64,000 nucleotides of DNA from CBDDLD01 sp965250025 (GTDB lineage: Bacteria > Bacteroidota > Bacteroidia > Flavobacteriales > Flavobacteriaceae). Positions within the stretch are counted from its first letter, which is position 1. Each line of letters begins with the position of its first letter. A model generated the notes under the pieces. It saw nothing but the letters and a program-made list of their open reading frames with translations. It did no database searches and had not been told where the DNA came from. Of this stretch, positions 34,824 to 44,278 are shown in pieces. Made by a program: the position numbers and the translations under genes. The stretch spans positions 1,674,001 through 1,738,000 of the forward strand of contig OZ252283.1 of assembly GCA_965250025.1 (NCBI GenBank), in the 5' to 3' direction.

Positions 34824-36755
34824 ATGAAATTCAGTTATCTAAAAATCATATTTATTTTAATTACATCTAACTATGCTTTTTCTCAAAAAGCGAGCTATAA
34901 TGATTTAGTAGAATTAACAACTACGTTTGAGAAAGAACTATTATTTTCAAATAAAAAAGCTAAAGCCATTGCTTTACAAATAGATAGTATTACAAGAGAT
35001 ACCAATAAAAAAGAATTTAGAGCAATTTCTAATTATACTAAGGCATTAGAATTTCTTAAGATTAAAAAGAATTTAGATTCAGCGAAGCTATATGCAAAAC
35101 ATGCTTATGACGATCATGTATTATTAAAAGATACTTTGTATCAGTTTAAAGACATCAATTTGCTTTACAGATGCTTTAGTGTAGAAAATAAACGCGATAG
35201 TGCCTTTTTTTATGCCACTAAAGCATTAGAGTTCTCAAAATTAACTTTAAATCCGCTTCATCAAGTAAGAGCTAATTTAGACATGGGGGATGTTTATTAT
35301 CTAAATAGGCAGCATGACAAAGTTAAACTGTATAGAAACAAGGCGCTTTTTATTGCAAAAAAATACGATTTAAAGCGAGAACTTTCAGATATACATTTAA
35401 AAATTGCGCAATCTCATTTAAAATTAAGTGAACAACGTACACAAAAGGTTTTAGATTCAGCGATCTACCATGCAAAAAAATCATTGTATAACGCAAAGCA
35501 AGCTAATTATAATTATGGTGTTTATAAATCTACTGTAGTCTTAGCCGACTTTTTAAATGTGAATAAACAATCTCACGAGGCTCTAAAACTTATTGAAACT
35601 ATAACCAAACTTCCTGATGACGAAATACCTCTAAATTATAAATATACCACTGCATTTTATCATGCAGTAATTTTAAAGGATAACAAAAAATACGAACAAG
35701 CAAAAAAAATAGCAAAGCAGTTATTAGCTTCTACTAGAGCAAAAGATTATAGTCGTAAAAAAAGCCTAAACTTTTTTTTGAGTGTACTTTATGCACATAA
35801 CAAACAACCAGATAGCACAGATTATGCTATAAAACAAGCTGTAATTGCAAACAACTCCCAAAGTGAGTTACGATTTAATGAAAGCATAGCTAAACTACAA
35901 ACCCAATACGAAACCAAAGAGAAGGAATTAGAAATTAAAAATTTAGAGCAAAAAGAAAAGATTAATCAATTAGAAATAAACGATTTACAGAGACAGCGAT
36001 TGATACTAGGATATTCCTTATTAATACCAGTAATTATTATCATAGCTGGTGGTTGGTATATAAATAGACGGCGCTTAAAACTACAACTAGAAACCGAACA
36101 AAAAGAGTATGCAGTAAAAATGAGTGAGCTTAAAGCATTGCGTTCTCAAATGAATCCACATTTTTTGTTCAATGCTATAAATTCTGTGCAATCGTTAGTT
36201 TTAAAAGATAAAAAAGATGATGCTTATGATTACCTTACAAAATTATCGCATCTGATAAGAGAGATACTAAACTTTAGTGATAAAACTCAAATATATCTTG
36301 ATGAAGAAATTGAACAACTTACTAACTATCTTGAATTAGAAAAACTGCGTTTTAAAAAAGATTTTAGTTATCAAATAACTATTGATGAAGCTCTCAATAG
36401 TTTAAAAATTCCGTCTATGATAATTCAGCCTTTTGTTGAAAATGCTATTAAACACGGATTGTTACATAAAGAAGGAGATAAGAATCTCAGCGTTACATTC
36501 AATATGAAAGATAAAATTTTAGAATGTATTATTGAAGACAATGGTGTTGGAAGAAAGGCTTCTGAAGCTATAAATAAACTAAAACCTGATTACCAAAAAT
36601 CGTTTTCAACAGGTGCTATACAAAAACGTTTTGAGCTCTATCAACAGCATTTAGAACAGCACATTGGATTTGAATACGAAGATTTATACCAAGATGATAA
36701 AGCCACAGGAACACGCGCAACTATTATAATCCCTTTTTTGACTGATGAAGACTAA
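34824..36755 (+). CDS. LytS-type sensor histidine kinase with TPR sensor region
   Basis: 643 residues. Signal peptide (1-20), periplasmic TPR-like helical repeats (about 45-350), a coiled coil, one membrane segment (about 390-412), then a His_kinase (PF06580-like) domain with H446 in MNPHFLFNAINS and an ATPase domain with DNGVG. Its last 11 nt overlap the start of the LytTR regulator, the standard partner. The ligand is unknown; TPR sensors of this type are common in Bacteroidota. Confidence 0.92.
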   Translation: MKFSYLKIIFILITSNYAFSQKASYNDLVELTTTFEKELLFSNKKAKAIALQIDSITRDTNKKEFRAISNYTKALEFLKIKKNLDSAKLYAKHAYDDHVLLKDTLYQFKDINLLYRCFSVENKRDSAFFYATKALEFSKLTLNPLHQVRANLDMGDVYYLNRQHDKVKLYRNKALFIAKKYDLKRELSDIHLKIAQSHLKLSEQRTQKVLDSAIYHAKKSLYNAKQANYNYGVYKSTVVLADFLNVNKQSHEALKLIETITKLPDDEIPLNYKYTTAFYHAVILKDNKKYEQAKKIAKQLLASTRAKDYSRKKSLNFFLSVLYAHNKQPDSTDYAIKQAVIANNSQSELRFNESIAKLQTQYETKEKELEIKNLEQKEKINQLEINDLQRQRLILGYSLLIPVIIIIAGGWYINRRRLKLQLETEQKEYAVKMSELKALRSQMNPHFLFNAINSVQSLVLKDKKDDAYDYLTKLSHLIREILNFSDKTQIYLDEEIEQLTNYLELEKLRFKKDFSYQITIDEALNSLKIPSMIIQPFVENAIKHGLLHKEGDKNLSVTFNMKDKILECIIEDNGVGRKASEAINKLKPDYQKSFSTGAIQKRFELYQQHLEQHIGFEYEDLYQDDKATGTRATIIIPFLTDED

Positions 36756-37494
36756 TTTAAAAGCCATAATTGTTGATGATGAAGAAAGCGCAAGAGACAA
36801 TCTTCAATATTTAATACAGCGTCATTGTACAGCTATTACTGTGGTTGCAGAAGCGCATAAAGTTGATGTTGCCGTAGAAAAAATAAAGCAACTACAACCC
36901 AACATTGTGTTTTTAGATATAGAAATGCCTCAAAAAAATGGCTTCGAATTATTTAAGTATTTCAATGATTTGAAGTTTCATGTTGTATTTGTAACGGCAT
37001 ATAATCATTATGCCGTAAAAGCTTTTGAAGTATCAGCGGTTGATTATTTATTAAAACCTATAGATATACAACGTTTAAAAGAAGCCGAAGCAAAACTGGT
37101 AAAGCAAACTCAACTTAACCAAAATTTTCAGGTCTTAAAAGACAATTTAGACTCGCCAGAGCTAAAGCACATTTCAATACCTTATAAGACCGATAGTATC
37201 GTTGTAAAAATCAAAAGTATTATATACATACAAGCCAATAGAGCGTATTCTAAAATTGTAGTCCTTAACACCGAAAAGCAAACAGAAACCGCTTATACGT
37301 ATGCTAAAAAATTGGTGTATTTTGAAGAACATTTACCAAAAAAAATATTTGTTAGAGTACATCGTTCGTGGGTAATAAACTTCAATTTTATTGCTTCATA
37401 TTCAAGGAAAGACAATATAATTACTCTAAAAAACAAGCAACAAATTCCTGTAAGTAAATCGTATAAAGAAACATTCGAGAAACATTTCATATAA
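36745..37494 (+). CDS. LytTR-family response regulator
   Basis: 249 residues. Receiver domain with D58 (VFLDIEMP) and K in YLLKP, followed by a LytTR DNA-binding domain (about 145-247; FVRVHRSWVINF, IPVSKSYKE). It overlaps the kinase gene by 11 nt. LytTR proteins bind two 9-bp direct repeats about 21 bp apart, and four such paired motifs lie at promoters within 8 kb, one in front of its own operon. Confidence 0.93.
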   Translation: MKTNLKAIIVDDEESARDNLQYLIQRHCTAITVVAEAHKVDVAVEKIKQLQPNIVFLDIEMPQKNGFELFKYFNDLKFHVVFVTAYNHYAVKAFEVSAVDYLLKPIDIQRLKEAEAKLVKQTQLNQNFQVLKDNLDSPELKHISIPYKTDSIVVKIKSIIYIQANRAYSKIVVLNTEKQTETAYTYAKKLVYFEEHLPKKIFVRVHRSWVINFNFIASYSRKDNIITLKNKQQIPVSKSYKETFEKHFI

Positions 37495-37501
37495 AGTTCA
37501 T

Positions 37502-37530
37502 TCGGAAAACAAATCATTACGTTAGGAAAG
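37502..37530 (+). promoter_or_regulatory. LytTR-type operator candidate, site 2
   Basis: TCGGAAAA 37502-37509 and a weaker TAGGAAAG 37523-37530, again 21 bp start-to-start, 51 bp before the next gene. Confidence 0.5.
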
Positions 37531-37580
37531 CTTATTACATTAATTAGAATAAATTAAAGTTTTTTCGTGGTCATAAATAT

Positions 37581-38321
37581 ATGATTATGAAAAAAATAAA
37601 CTTATTATTTCTGGCGTTACTTACCTTGCCGTTGCATGCGCAAGAGTCAGCAGATGTAAAAGTAAACTTCCAAAAAAACGTCCAATACCTCACAACCATA
37701 AAAACAATCTTTCATAATTCTACTATGAAAGATAGAACAGACTACCAAAAGTTAACAGTTAAAGAAGTTACAAGTGACAACGCTTTAGTTGAAATTGCTA
37801 TCGACAAAATTGTAATTAATCTTTCTAACAATGGAAAACCTTTAAAATACGATTCCTCACAAAACGAATCAGAAATGTCTATAGATATTAAAGGTTTGCA
37901 TTCGCGATTTAAACCAACATTAAATACTGTAATAAGCGAAACCATTAGTAAAACAGGTGTGTCATCAAATAGAAAAAAAGTTAGTGGACAGTTAAATGCA
38001 CAAATGGCAACACAAAAAACACATTTCATCAAATTGCCTTCAGAACCATTAGTTGTCGATTTAGTATGGACACAATTGGTACAAAGCGATAAAATAAAAG
38101 TGTTGTTCAGTTATATGGTTACAGAAATTACCGAAACAAAAATAGTATTAGAATGCATTGGTGAACCACAAGGCATGCTTAAAGGTAAAATAGAAGGTTT
38201 TATTGAGCTAGATAAAAAATCAGGAATTCCTACTAAAAAAGAATACACTTCAGACATGACCTTAAACGGTCAAGTTATACAAACTACCACTACAATTATT
38301 ACAAAAAAAGTTCAACCTTAA
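37581..38321 (+). CDS. Secreted protein, DUF6263-like
   Basis: 246 residues with a signal peptide (about 1-20, ending LPLHAQ) and a single beta-rich domain. The overall pattern (YLTTIKTIF early, FIELDKKSGIPTKKEYTSDM late) resembles DUF6263 proteins of Bacteroidota, but I assign this only tentatively. It is the first of three secreted-protein genes behind the second paired LytTR-type motif. Two ATGs at 37581 and 37587 are possible. Confidence 0.7.
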   Translation: MIMKKINLLFLALLTLPLHAQESADVKVNFQKNVQYLTTIKTIFHNSTMKDRTDYQKLTVKEVTSDNALVEIAIDKIVINLSNNGKPLKYDSSQNESEMSIDIKGLHSRFKPTLNTVISETISKTGVSSNRKKVSGQLNAQMATQKTHFIKLPSEPLVVDLVWTQLVQSDKIKVLFSYMVTEITETKIVLECIGEPQGMLKGKIEGFIELDKKSGIPTKKEYTSDMTLNGQVIQTTTTIITKKVQP

Positions 38322-38334
38322 CACGCCTCTTAAA

Positions 38335-39414
38335 ATGAAAAAACTAGTACTTATAACTATTTTATTAGCACTTTTTAAAGCTACAGCACAAGACGTAATT
38401 AACCAATCAGAACAAATAAATTCCTTAAAAACAGGAAAATATATTGCTTTTGATGTAAAGAAAAACAAAAACGGAAATTATAACTATATAGATTTAAAAG
38501 GCGAACACGAATTGATGGCTGTAAACCCTGAACCTAATTTTTCTGAACACAATTATTTTGAAATGAAAATTTATGGTGACGATTACAATTTTATACCCGA
38601 TAACATGGCATTTCCTGTTACCTATGCTCGATTATTTTACGAAGGAAACGCTAAACTTAAGAAACAAGTAGGTTACGTACCACGCAAAATTAGGCCAGGT
38701 TCTACAAACCGTATTTGTGTGATAGATGGTATTATTTTCGATCTAGGCACTGATTTTGACCCAAACCAACCAGAGACTTTTAAACCCTATCGCCTTTATG
38801 TCCATGAAAATTTTGGAAAAGATTTTAAAGCTTCGGACAACAAAAAGAAAAAGAAAAAACTATCGCTAAAAGAACGCATGGAACAAAGCATGATGAAGAA
38901 ATTAGCAAAATCTAATGGCTTGCAAGGTGTCTATAATAGCATACAAAAACTAGACGCTATGGATGCGGTAAAGCTCGTGCAAGACTATCTTAAAATTGCT
39001 ATTGCTAAGCAACAAGCAGTTGAACCAAAATGGAAAAGCATTTCTAGTAACGCCAAACGCTTACAACTTGTTGAAGCGCGAAGAGAGTTAATGAATATTG
39101 CCATAAAAAAATACAACGATGATTTAATGGACACGCCAGAATGGAGACGTATTCAAGAAAACAATAGACTTGCTGCTTCTGCTGCTGCAAAAAATAATGT
39201 GACACTAAAAAACGATACTGGCAGAGAGATTTACATATATGCTGCAGGTTCTATGAATGGCAGCAGATTAAACAATGGCGCTTCAAACACCTTTAGCTGT
39301 AGCACAACATATTATTACGCATTTAGCAGCGATGCAGGTTCGCGCCATGATAATGCTGGTCCTTTAGCTTACAGTGCCAATTCGGGTTGTGGTAGTATAG
39401 TATCAATAAACTAA
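38335..39414 (+). CDS. Secreted protein of unknown function
   Basis: 359 residues. Signal peptide (about 1-18), an N-terminal beta-rich domain (about 20-165) with no motif I recognise, a lysine-rich helical linker (about 170-285) and a small C-terminal domain (about 290-359) rich in Asn, Ser, Gly and Tyr with two cysteines. It is 13 nt after the preceding gene and 26 nt before the next, so it forms one operon with them. Function cannot be stated. Confidence 0.75.
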   Translation: MKKLVLITILLALFKATAQDVINQSEQINSLKTGKYIAFDVKKNKNGNYNYIDLKGEHELMAVNPEPNFSEHNYFEMKIYGDDYNFIPDNMAFPVTYARLFYEGNAKLKKQVGYVPRKIRPGSTNRICVIDGIIFDLGTDFDPNQPETFKPYRLYVHENFGKDFKASDNKKKKKKLSLKERMEQSMMKKLAKSNGLQGVYNSIQKLDAMDAVKLVQDYLKIAIAKQQAVEPKWKSISSNAKRLQLVEARRELMNIAIKKYNDDLMDTPEWRRIQENNRLAASAAAKNNVTLKNDTGREIYIYAAGSMNGSRLNNGASNTFSCSTTYYYAFSSDAGSRHDNAGPLAYSANSGCGSIVSIN

Positions 39415-39440
39415 GTATTAATTCTTAAAACCATAAAATT

Positions 39441-39797
39441 ATGAACATAACAAAGAAAAATTCAACAATCAATAGTATTACAAAGTTATTGGCTACACTA
39501 TTATTTGGTGGTGCTTTATTTATCTTTTCAATCAGTACACTTAATGCTAAAAATCCTGACAAAACATTTAATTTTCCAGAAACATTATCAGCTACAGATA
39601 CAGCGTTAATACAATCTAGTAATGGTAGATATCAAATGAATCTTCAAATAATTGAAGACTCAGAAGACAAGAAAGTCTACTGGATGGTTTTAGTTTGGGA
39701 TACACAAACTGGTAAATCAAAATTATATAGTAAAGATCAAAATAAAGGAACCATTCCTGCACACAGTGGTTGGCAGTTACCTGCTAATCCATTATAA
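39441..39797 (+). CDS. Small secreted protein of unknown function
   Basis: 118 residues with one N-terminal hydrophobic segment (about 15-36) acting as signal or anchor, then an 80-residue polar domain with WMVLVWDTQTGKSKLY. No family recognised. It is the last gene of the three-gene unit; a terminator follows at 39833. Confidence 0.7.
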   Translation: MNITKKNSTINSITKLLATLLFGGALFIFSISTLNAKNPDKTFNFPETLSATDTALIQSSNGRYQMNLQIIEDSEDKKVYWMVLVWDTQTGKSKLYSKDQNKGTIPAHSGWQLPANPL

Positions 39798-39832
39798 GAA
39801 TTAAGCTAATTAGCATTTAGTTATTTTTTTTA

Positions 39833-39870
39833 GAGCCTACTTATAAGTACTATAAGTGGGTTCTTTTTTT
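39833..39870 (+). terminator. Terminator of the three-gene secreted-protein unit
   Basis: A 13-bp stem with G-T pairs (39833-39845 with 39851-39863) and a 5-nt loop is followed by seven T. Confidence 0.8.
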
Positions 39871-39922
39871 AGAATTTATATGTGTTAATACGGTTTTAAA
39901 ATGATTTAACTAACGATCCTAT

Positions 39923-39951
39923 TCGGAAAACAAAGTATGACATTCGGAAAA
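39923..39951 (+). promoter_or_regulatory. LytTR-type operator candidate, site 3
   Basis: Two exact ATTCGGAAAA boxes (cores 39923-39930 and 39944-39951), 21 bp apart. The whole 31-bp block is almost identical to site 4. Confidence 0.68.
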
Positions 39952-39987
39952 AGAAATATTGTTACGAAACGTACATAATGTTCTTTT

Positions 39988-42240
39988 ATGTCCAGAATCA
40001 AAAAAAACTCATTTATGAAAAACACATTACTTTTAATTGCTTTATGTTTTACCTTATATCTATCGGCACAAATACCAACCGATTACGAAGCACGATACGA
40101 TTTTACTAATACCTCATTAATTAATAACGCTAATCCTGGCAATGGTGATTTAACACCAAGTAGTCCTACAGGCTTTATTTTTGTAAACGATCGCGACGGT
40201 AACTCAGCAAATGCCTTAAGTCCCAAACAACGTACCTTTGATGGGGTAACTACAACTACCAATTCAAATAGTTTTACAATTAGCTTTTGGTATCAGCATG
40301 AAAATGATGCTGTGTCAGGTTTTCCAGAACGTGTACTTCACTTATTTGATCAAGGTGGCGATGGCTTTGCTATAAGAAAAGTTGGGAGCGCTTTCGTTTT
40401 TAGGCTTACAGCGCTAGCCACAAATGAACAATTAATTTCAATACCATCATTAATAGATGGTAATTGGCATCATATAGCTTGGGTAGTAAATTATAGCTCT
40501 GGAACTTATGATAGTACAGTTTATATTGACAATATCGTTAATAATACATTATCTTCAGGGTTGGATTGGACTATTAACAACCCTTTGTTTAATTCACCAT
40601 CGCAATTTCGTATCAGTCCGTTAATAAGCCAATTAGGTCTACGTTCAGCTGTAGACGATATACGTTTATACCTTCGGCCGTTATCATCAGCAGAAGTGTC
40701 TAGCTTATTTTCTGAACCAGCACCTGTTGGAAGTTCCATTGTGTATGTAGATCCAAACGCAACAGGAACAGGTATTGGAGATAGTTGGGCTAATGCTTCT
40801 ACGTCTATACAGTCTGCTTTAGCTATTGTGTCATCTGGTGCGCAAATATGGGTAAAGTCTGGCACCTATAAGCCAACAAATGGTTCAGATAGATTAATAT
40901 CATTTGTAATCACTCAAAACGTTGAAATTTATGGTGGTTTTAACGGTACAGAATCGAGTTTAAATGATAGAGATCTTATAAATAATACGCCTAGTATTAT
41001 AACAGGAGATTTATCAGATAATGATAACAATTTGGTACAAGACAGTAATCCTACTTATAATGATAATAGTACAACTTTATTTAGAATAAATGGTTCAAAC
41101 GTCACAATAGACGGATTTACCTTAAAGAGCACATACGCAAGTGGTGGTGGTGTAGATGGTAACGGTGGTGCCTTTTATATTGATAATACCATACCAGAAA
41201 ATATTACAATCTCAAATTGTATTATTGAGCGCCATGTGGCTAGAGGTGCAGGTGCCGGTATATTCTATCAACCTATTACTTCTAATGCAACAGAAGTTTC
41301 TTTAGAAATTTCTAATACTATTATAAGAAATAATGCCTCGCGTTATGGTACGGGTATTTATTATTTCAGTGATCATCCTAACGCTAAGCTATTAGTTAAA
41401 AACTCACTCTTTTACGATAATAAAACCATTCAAACAGCACAAGGTGCTGGCGCTTTTGGAAGCTCAATTTGGGGACGTTCTCTAGGTTCGTCAAAAAAAA
41501 TAGATATAGATATTATTAATTGTGCGTTTATTGATAATCAAGAATTACATAATGGATTTGGTACTAGTATACCACAAGATAGAAGAAGTACAATAGCTAT
41601 AACAAATAGCCTTGGTTTAGATAGTGATGTAACATTAGACGTATATAACAGTATCTTTTTTAATAACACGAACTTCTTAACCAATACGCCTAGCCCTATT
41701 GGGAGAGCTTTAGGTAATAGAGGAGCTGTTTTTAATATAGATACAAACATCGATGCTGGTGGGTTTTCGGAAATTGTAGCAACATCGGCAACAGCGGTTA
41801 CAGGTACTTTAACTACTAGTCCTATGTTTCAGGATTATGCTAATGACGATTTTAGATATGCAAACGGTTCTTCTGGTATAGACGTAGGTAACAATTCTAT
41901 AATAAACACATTTAATATTGTTAGTGATTTAATAGGTAATAATCGTATAGCTAATACCACAGTTGATATAGGTCCTTATGAGTTTGGAAGTACAACCTTA
42001 GGTATTAATAATTATAACTTAGATGACTTTAGTATTTATCCAAATCCAACTTCAGGTTTATTAAATATTGCAGGAGGTGATCATATAAGTTCGGTAACAG
42101 TTTATTCTGTATTAGGAAAACTTGTTTTAACGGCAAAGTCAAAAACTATCGATGTTTCACAGCTTAAATCAGGTATTTATGTAATAATGGTTCAGGATAA
42201 ATCAGGTAATTTTCAAACTAAAAGATTTATTAAAAGGTAG
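39988..42240 (+). CDS. T9SS protein with LamG and parallel beta-helix domains
   Basis: 750 residues as called; the ATG at 40015 (MKNTLLLIALC) may be the true start because the paralogous signal peptide at 42413 begins the same way. Domains: LamG/concanavalin-like (about 35-245), right-handed beta-helix with repeated NCIIE/NTIIRNN-type turns (about 255-640), then a T9SS sorting domain (IYPNPTSGLLNI to RFIKR). Likely a surface or secreted polysaccharide-binding protein. It is preceded by an exact pair of ATTCGGAAAA boxes and followed by a terminator. Confidence 0.9.
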   Translation: MSRIKKNSFMKNTLLLIALCFTLYLSAQIPTDYEARYDFTNTSLINNANPGNGDLTPSSPTGFIFVNDRDGNSANALSPKQRTFDGVTTTTNSNSFTISFWYQHENDAVSGFPERVLHLFDQGGDGFAIRKVGSAFVFRLTALATNEQLISIPSLIDGNWHHIAWVVNYSSGTYDSTVYIDNIVNNTLSSGLDWTINNPLFNSPSQFRISPLISQLGLRSAVDDIRLYLRPLSSAEVSSLFSEPAPVGSSIVYVDPNATGTGIGDSWANASTSIQSALAIVSSGAQIWVKSGTYKPTNGSDRLISFVITQNVEIYGGFNGTESSLNDRDLINNTPSIITGDLSDNDNNLVQDSNPTYNDNSTTLFRINGSNVTIDGFTLKSTYASGGGVDGNGGAFYIDNTIPENITISNCIIERHVARGAGAGIFYQPITSNATEVSLEISNTIIRNNASRYGTGIYYFSDHPNAKLLVKNSLFYDNKTIQTAQGAGAFGSSIWGRSLGSSKKIDIDIINCAFIDNQELHNGFGTSIPQDRRSTIAITNSLGLDSDVTLDVYNSIFFNNTNFLTNTPSPIGRALGNRGAVFNIDTNIDAGGFSEIVATSATAVTGTLTTSPMFQDYANDDFRYANGSSGIDVGNNSIINTFNIVSDLIGNNRIANTTVDIGPYEFGSTTLGINNYNLDDFSIYPNPTSGLLNIAGGDHISSVTVYSVLGKLVLTAKSKTIDVSQLKSGIYVIMVQDKSGNFQTKRFIKR

Positions 42241-42279
42241 TTTAGTCACATTAGTTTTTAGTTTAATTAGTAGTTAAAG

Positions 42280-42307
42280 AGCTCATTGGAAACCATGAGC
42301 TTTTTTG
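42280..42307 (+). terminator. Terminator after the beta-helix protein
   Basis: A 7-bp stem (42280-42286 with 42295-42301) and T-run. Confidence 0.8.
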
Positions 42308-42323
42308 TTTGCTATTACTTTAT

Positions 42324-42352
42324 TCGGAAAACAAAGTATGTCATTCGGAAAA
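42324..42352 (+). promoter_or_regulatory. LytTR-type operator candidate, site 4
   Basis: Two exact ATTCGGAAAA boxes (cores 42324-42331 and 42345-42352), 21 bp apart, 61 bp before the leucine-rich protein start. Confidence 0.68.
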
Positions 42353-42412
42353 CAAAAATAAAAATTGGTTAAAAAGACTATTGATTTGCTTTAAAAATTA
42401 AAAAACCTATTT

Positions 42413-44278
42413 ATGAAAAATACATTACTTTTAATCGTTTTATGTTTAACCCTATGTTTATCGGCTCAGATACAGTACAATGGTTGTACTCAAATTACAG
42501 GAGGGTTTACGTATCCTATAACGCTCACACAATCTGGTACAGTAGGAGCTAGAAATACGTATACAAGTGGTAGCCTAGGAGCTTGTAACGCTGGTGTTTG
42601 TAGCTTTAGAATTATTTGGAATACAGCTAATAATGCATGGGAGATTCAGCTGAGTAATAATGGGGGTACATCATTTAATAATGTTTTATATAGAAATACA
42701 ACGGCTTCTGCGCCAAATCCGCCAGATATCTCATTAGGCACTTGGCAAGATGTTTCTGGAGTTAACTGCGGATCATTAATTTCATTAACAGGCGATGTAC
42801 AAAGTACGGTAAATAGCTGTAATACTTTTGTAAATATACCAGATGCCAATTTTAAAGCCATTTTAGTAGCTGATGTTAATATAAACACCGATGGTGATAA
42901 TGAGATTTGTACCACAGAAGCTCAGGCATATACAGGTCCAATAGGTGTAAGTTTTAGTAATATATCAGATTTAACAGGTATTGAAGCCTTTACCAATATT
43001 ACTGCGTTAGAATGTCAAGATAATCAAATAACCACTTTAGACGTAAGTAACAATACACAACTAACACGCTTATATTGCTACAACAACGCGTTAACAACTT
43101 TAATTATAGGACAAAACACAATAATTAATAGAATAGAATGCAGTGTTAATCAATTAACAAGTTTAGATGTTAGTCTGTGTCCATCTTTACTTCTTTTTAC
43201 ATGTGCTTCTAATCAATTAACAAGTCTTAATGTTGCCAATGGGAATAATGGAAACATAAGTACATTAGAAGCTAATAGCAATCCAAATTTAACTTGTATT
43301 CAGCACGATGCTGGTTTTACACCTCCCGGACACGATGGTATTTCAGGTTGGTTAAAAGATGCGACAGCGAATTGGAGTGATAATTGTGCTGCAAGCAGTT
43401 GTACAACATTTGTAAATATACCAGATGCTAATTTTAAAGCAGTCTTAGTTGCAAATTCAGCAATTAATACAGATGGAGATACTGAAATCTGTATAACTGA
43501 AGCACAAGCATATACTGGTGCAATTTTTGTAGCTAATCAGGGTATTTCTGACCTTACAGGTATAGAAGTGTTTACACAAATAACAGAATTGTATTGTGAC
43601 GAAAACACATTAACAAATTTAGATATTTCAGCTAATACAGCTTTAACAATATTAACTTGTGATTTAAACCAACTTACCAGTTTAGACGTATCTAACAACA
43701 CACTACTTACTGAGATATCTTGCGGAGGAAACCAGCTTACCAGTTTAGATGTAACTACAAATACAGCTTTGATTAGCTTATTTTGTGGTGGTAATCAAAT
43801 TCCAAGTTTAGATGTATCTTCTAACATAAACCTAGAGAGATTAAATTGTGCCGGCAATCAACTAACAGCTTTAAATGTTGCAAATACAAACAATGGCAAT
43901 ATGACACTTATGTCGGCTATAACAAACTCAAATCTTACTTGTATACAGCACGACAATGGTTTTAATCCAACAACTAATAGTAACTGGGTAAAAGATGCTA
44001 CTGCAAGTTGGAGTACAAATTGTGCAAATTTAAGTGTTGCAGATGTATCGTTTAACAACACCATTACAATGTACCCAAATCCAGCAAGTACAATACTAAA
44101 TATTACTTCAAATGATAATACTATTGAAAGTGTAGAGGTCTACAACATAATAGGTAAAAAAGTTATAGATACTACATCACAAAGTATTGATATTAGTACT
44201 TTAACTAATGGTATATACATCACTAAAATAAAAAGTGATAATAACAGATTTGCTATTAAAAAGTTTGTAAAACAATAG
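42413..44278 (+). CDS. Leucine-rich-repeat T9SS protein with duplicated module
   Basis: 621 residues. Signal peptide (1-19), a unique N-terminal domain (about 20-135), then two copies of a module starting TFVNIPDANFKA followed by Bacteroidota-type LRRs with the LxCxxNxLTxLDVSxN pattern (about 138-325 and 332-540), and a C-terminal sorting domain (MYPNPASTILNI to KKFVKQ). LRRs of this type mediate protein binding or adhesion. The signal peptide and upstream operator block match those of the gene before it, pointing to shared control and duplication of the leader. Confidence 0.92.
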   Translation: MKNTLLLIVLCLTLCLSAQIQYNGCTQITGGFTYPITLTQSGTVGARNTYTSGSLGACNAGVCSFRIIWNTANNAWEIQLSNNGGTSFNNVLYRNTTASAPNPPDISLGTWQDVSGVNCGSLISLTGDVQSTVNSCNTFVNIPDANFKAILVADVNINTDGDNEICTTEAQAYTGPIGVSFSNISDLTGIEAFTNITALECQDNQITTLDVSNNTQLTRLYCYNNALTTLIIGQNTIINRIECSVNQLTSLDVSLCPSLLLFTCASNQLTSLNVANGNNGNISTLEANSNPNLTCIQHDAGFTPPGHDGISGWLKDATANWSDNCAASSCTTFVNIPDANFKAVLVANSAINTDGDTEICITEAQAYTGAIFVANQGISDLTGIEVFTQITELYCDENTLTNLDISANTALTILTCDLNQLTSLDVSNNTLLTEISCGGNQLTSLDVTTNTALISLFCGGNQIPSLDVSSNINLERLNCAGNQLTALNVANTNNGNMTLMSAITNSNLTCIQHDNGFNPTTNSNWVKDATASWSTNCANLSVADVSFNNTITMYPNPASTILNITSNDNTIESVEVYNIIGKKVIDTTSQSIDISTLTNGIYITKIKSDNNRFAIKKFVKQ

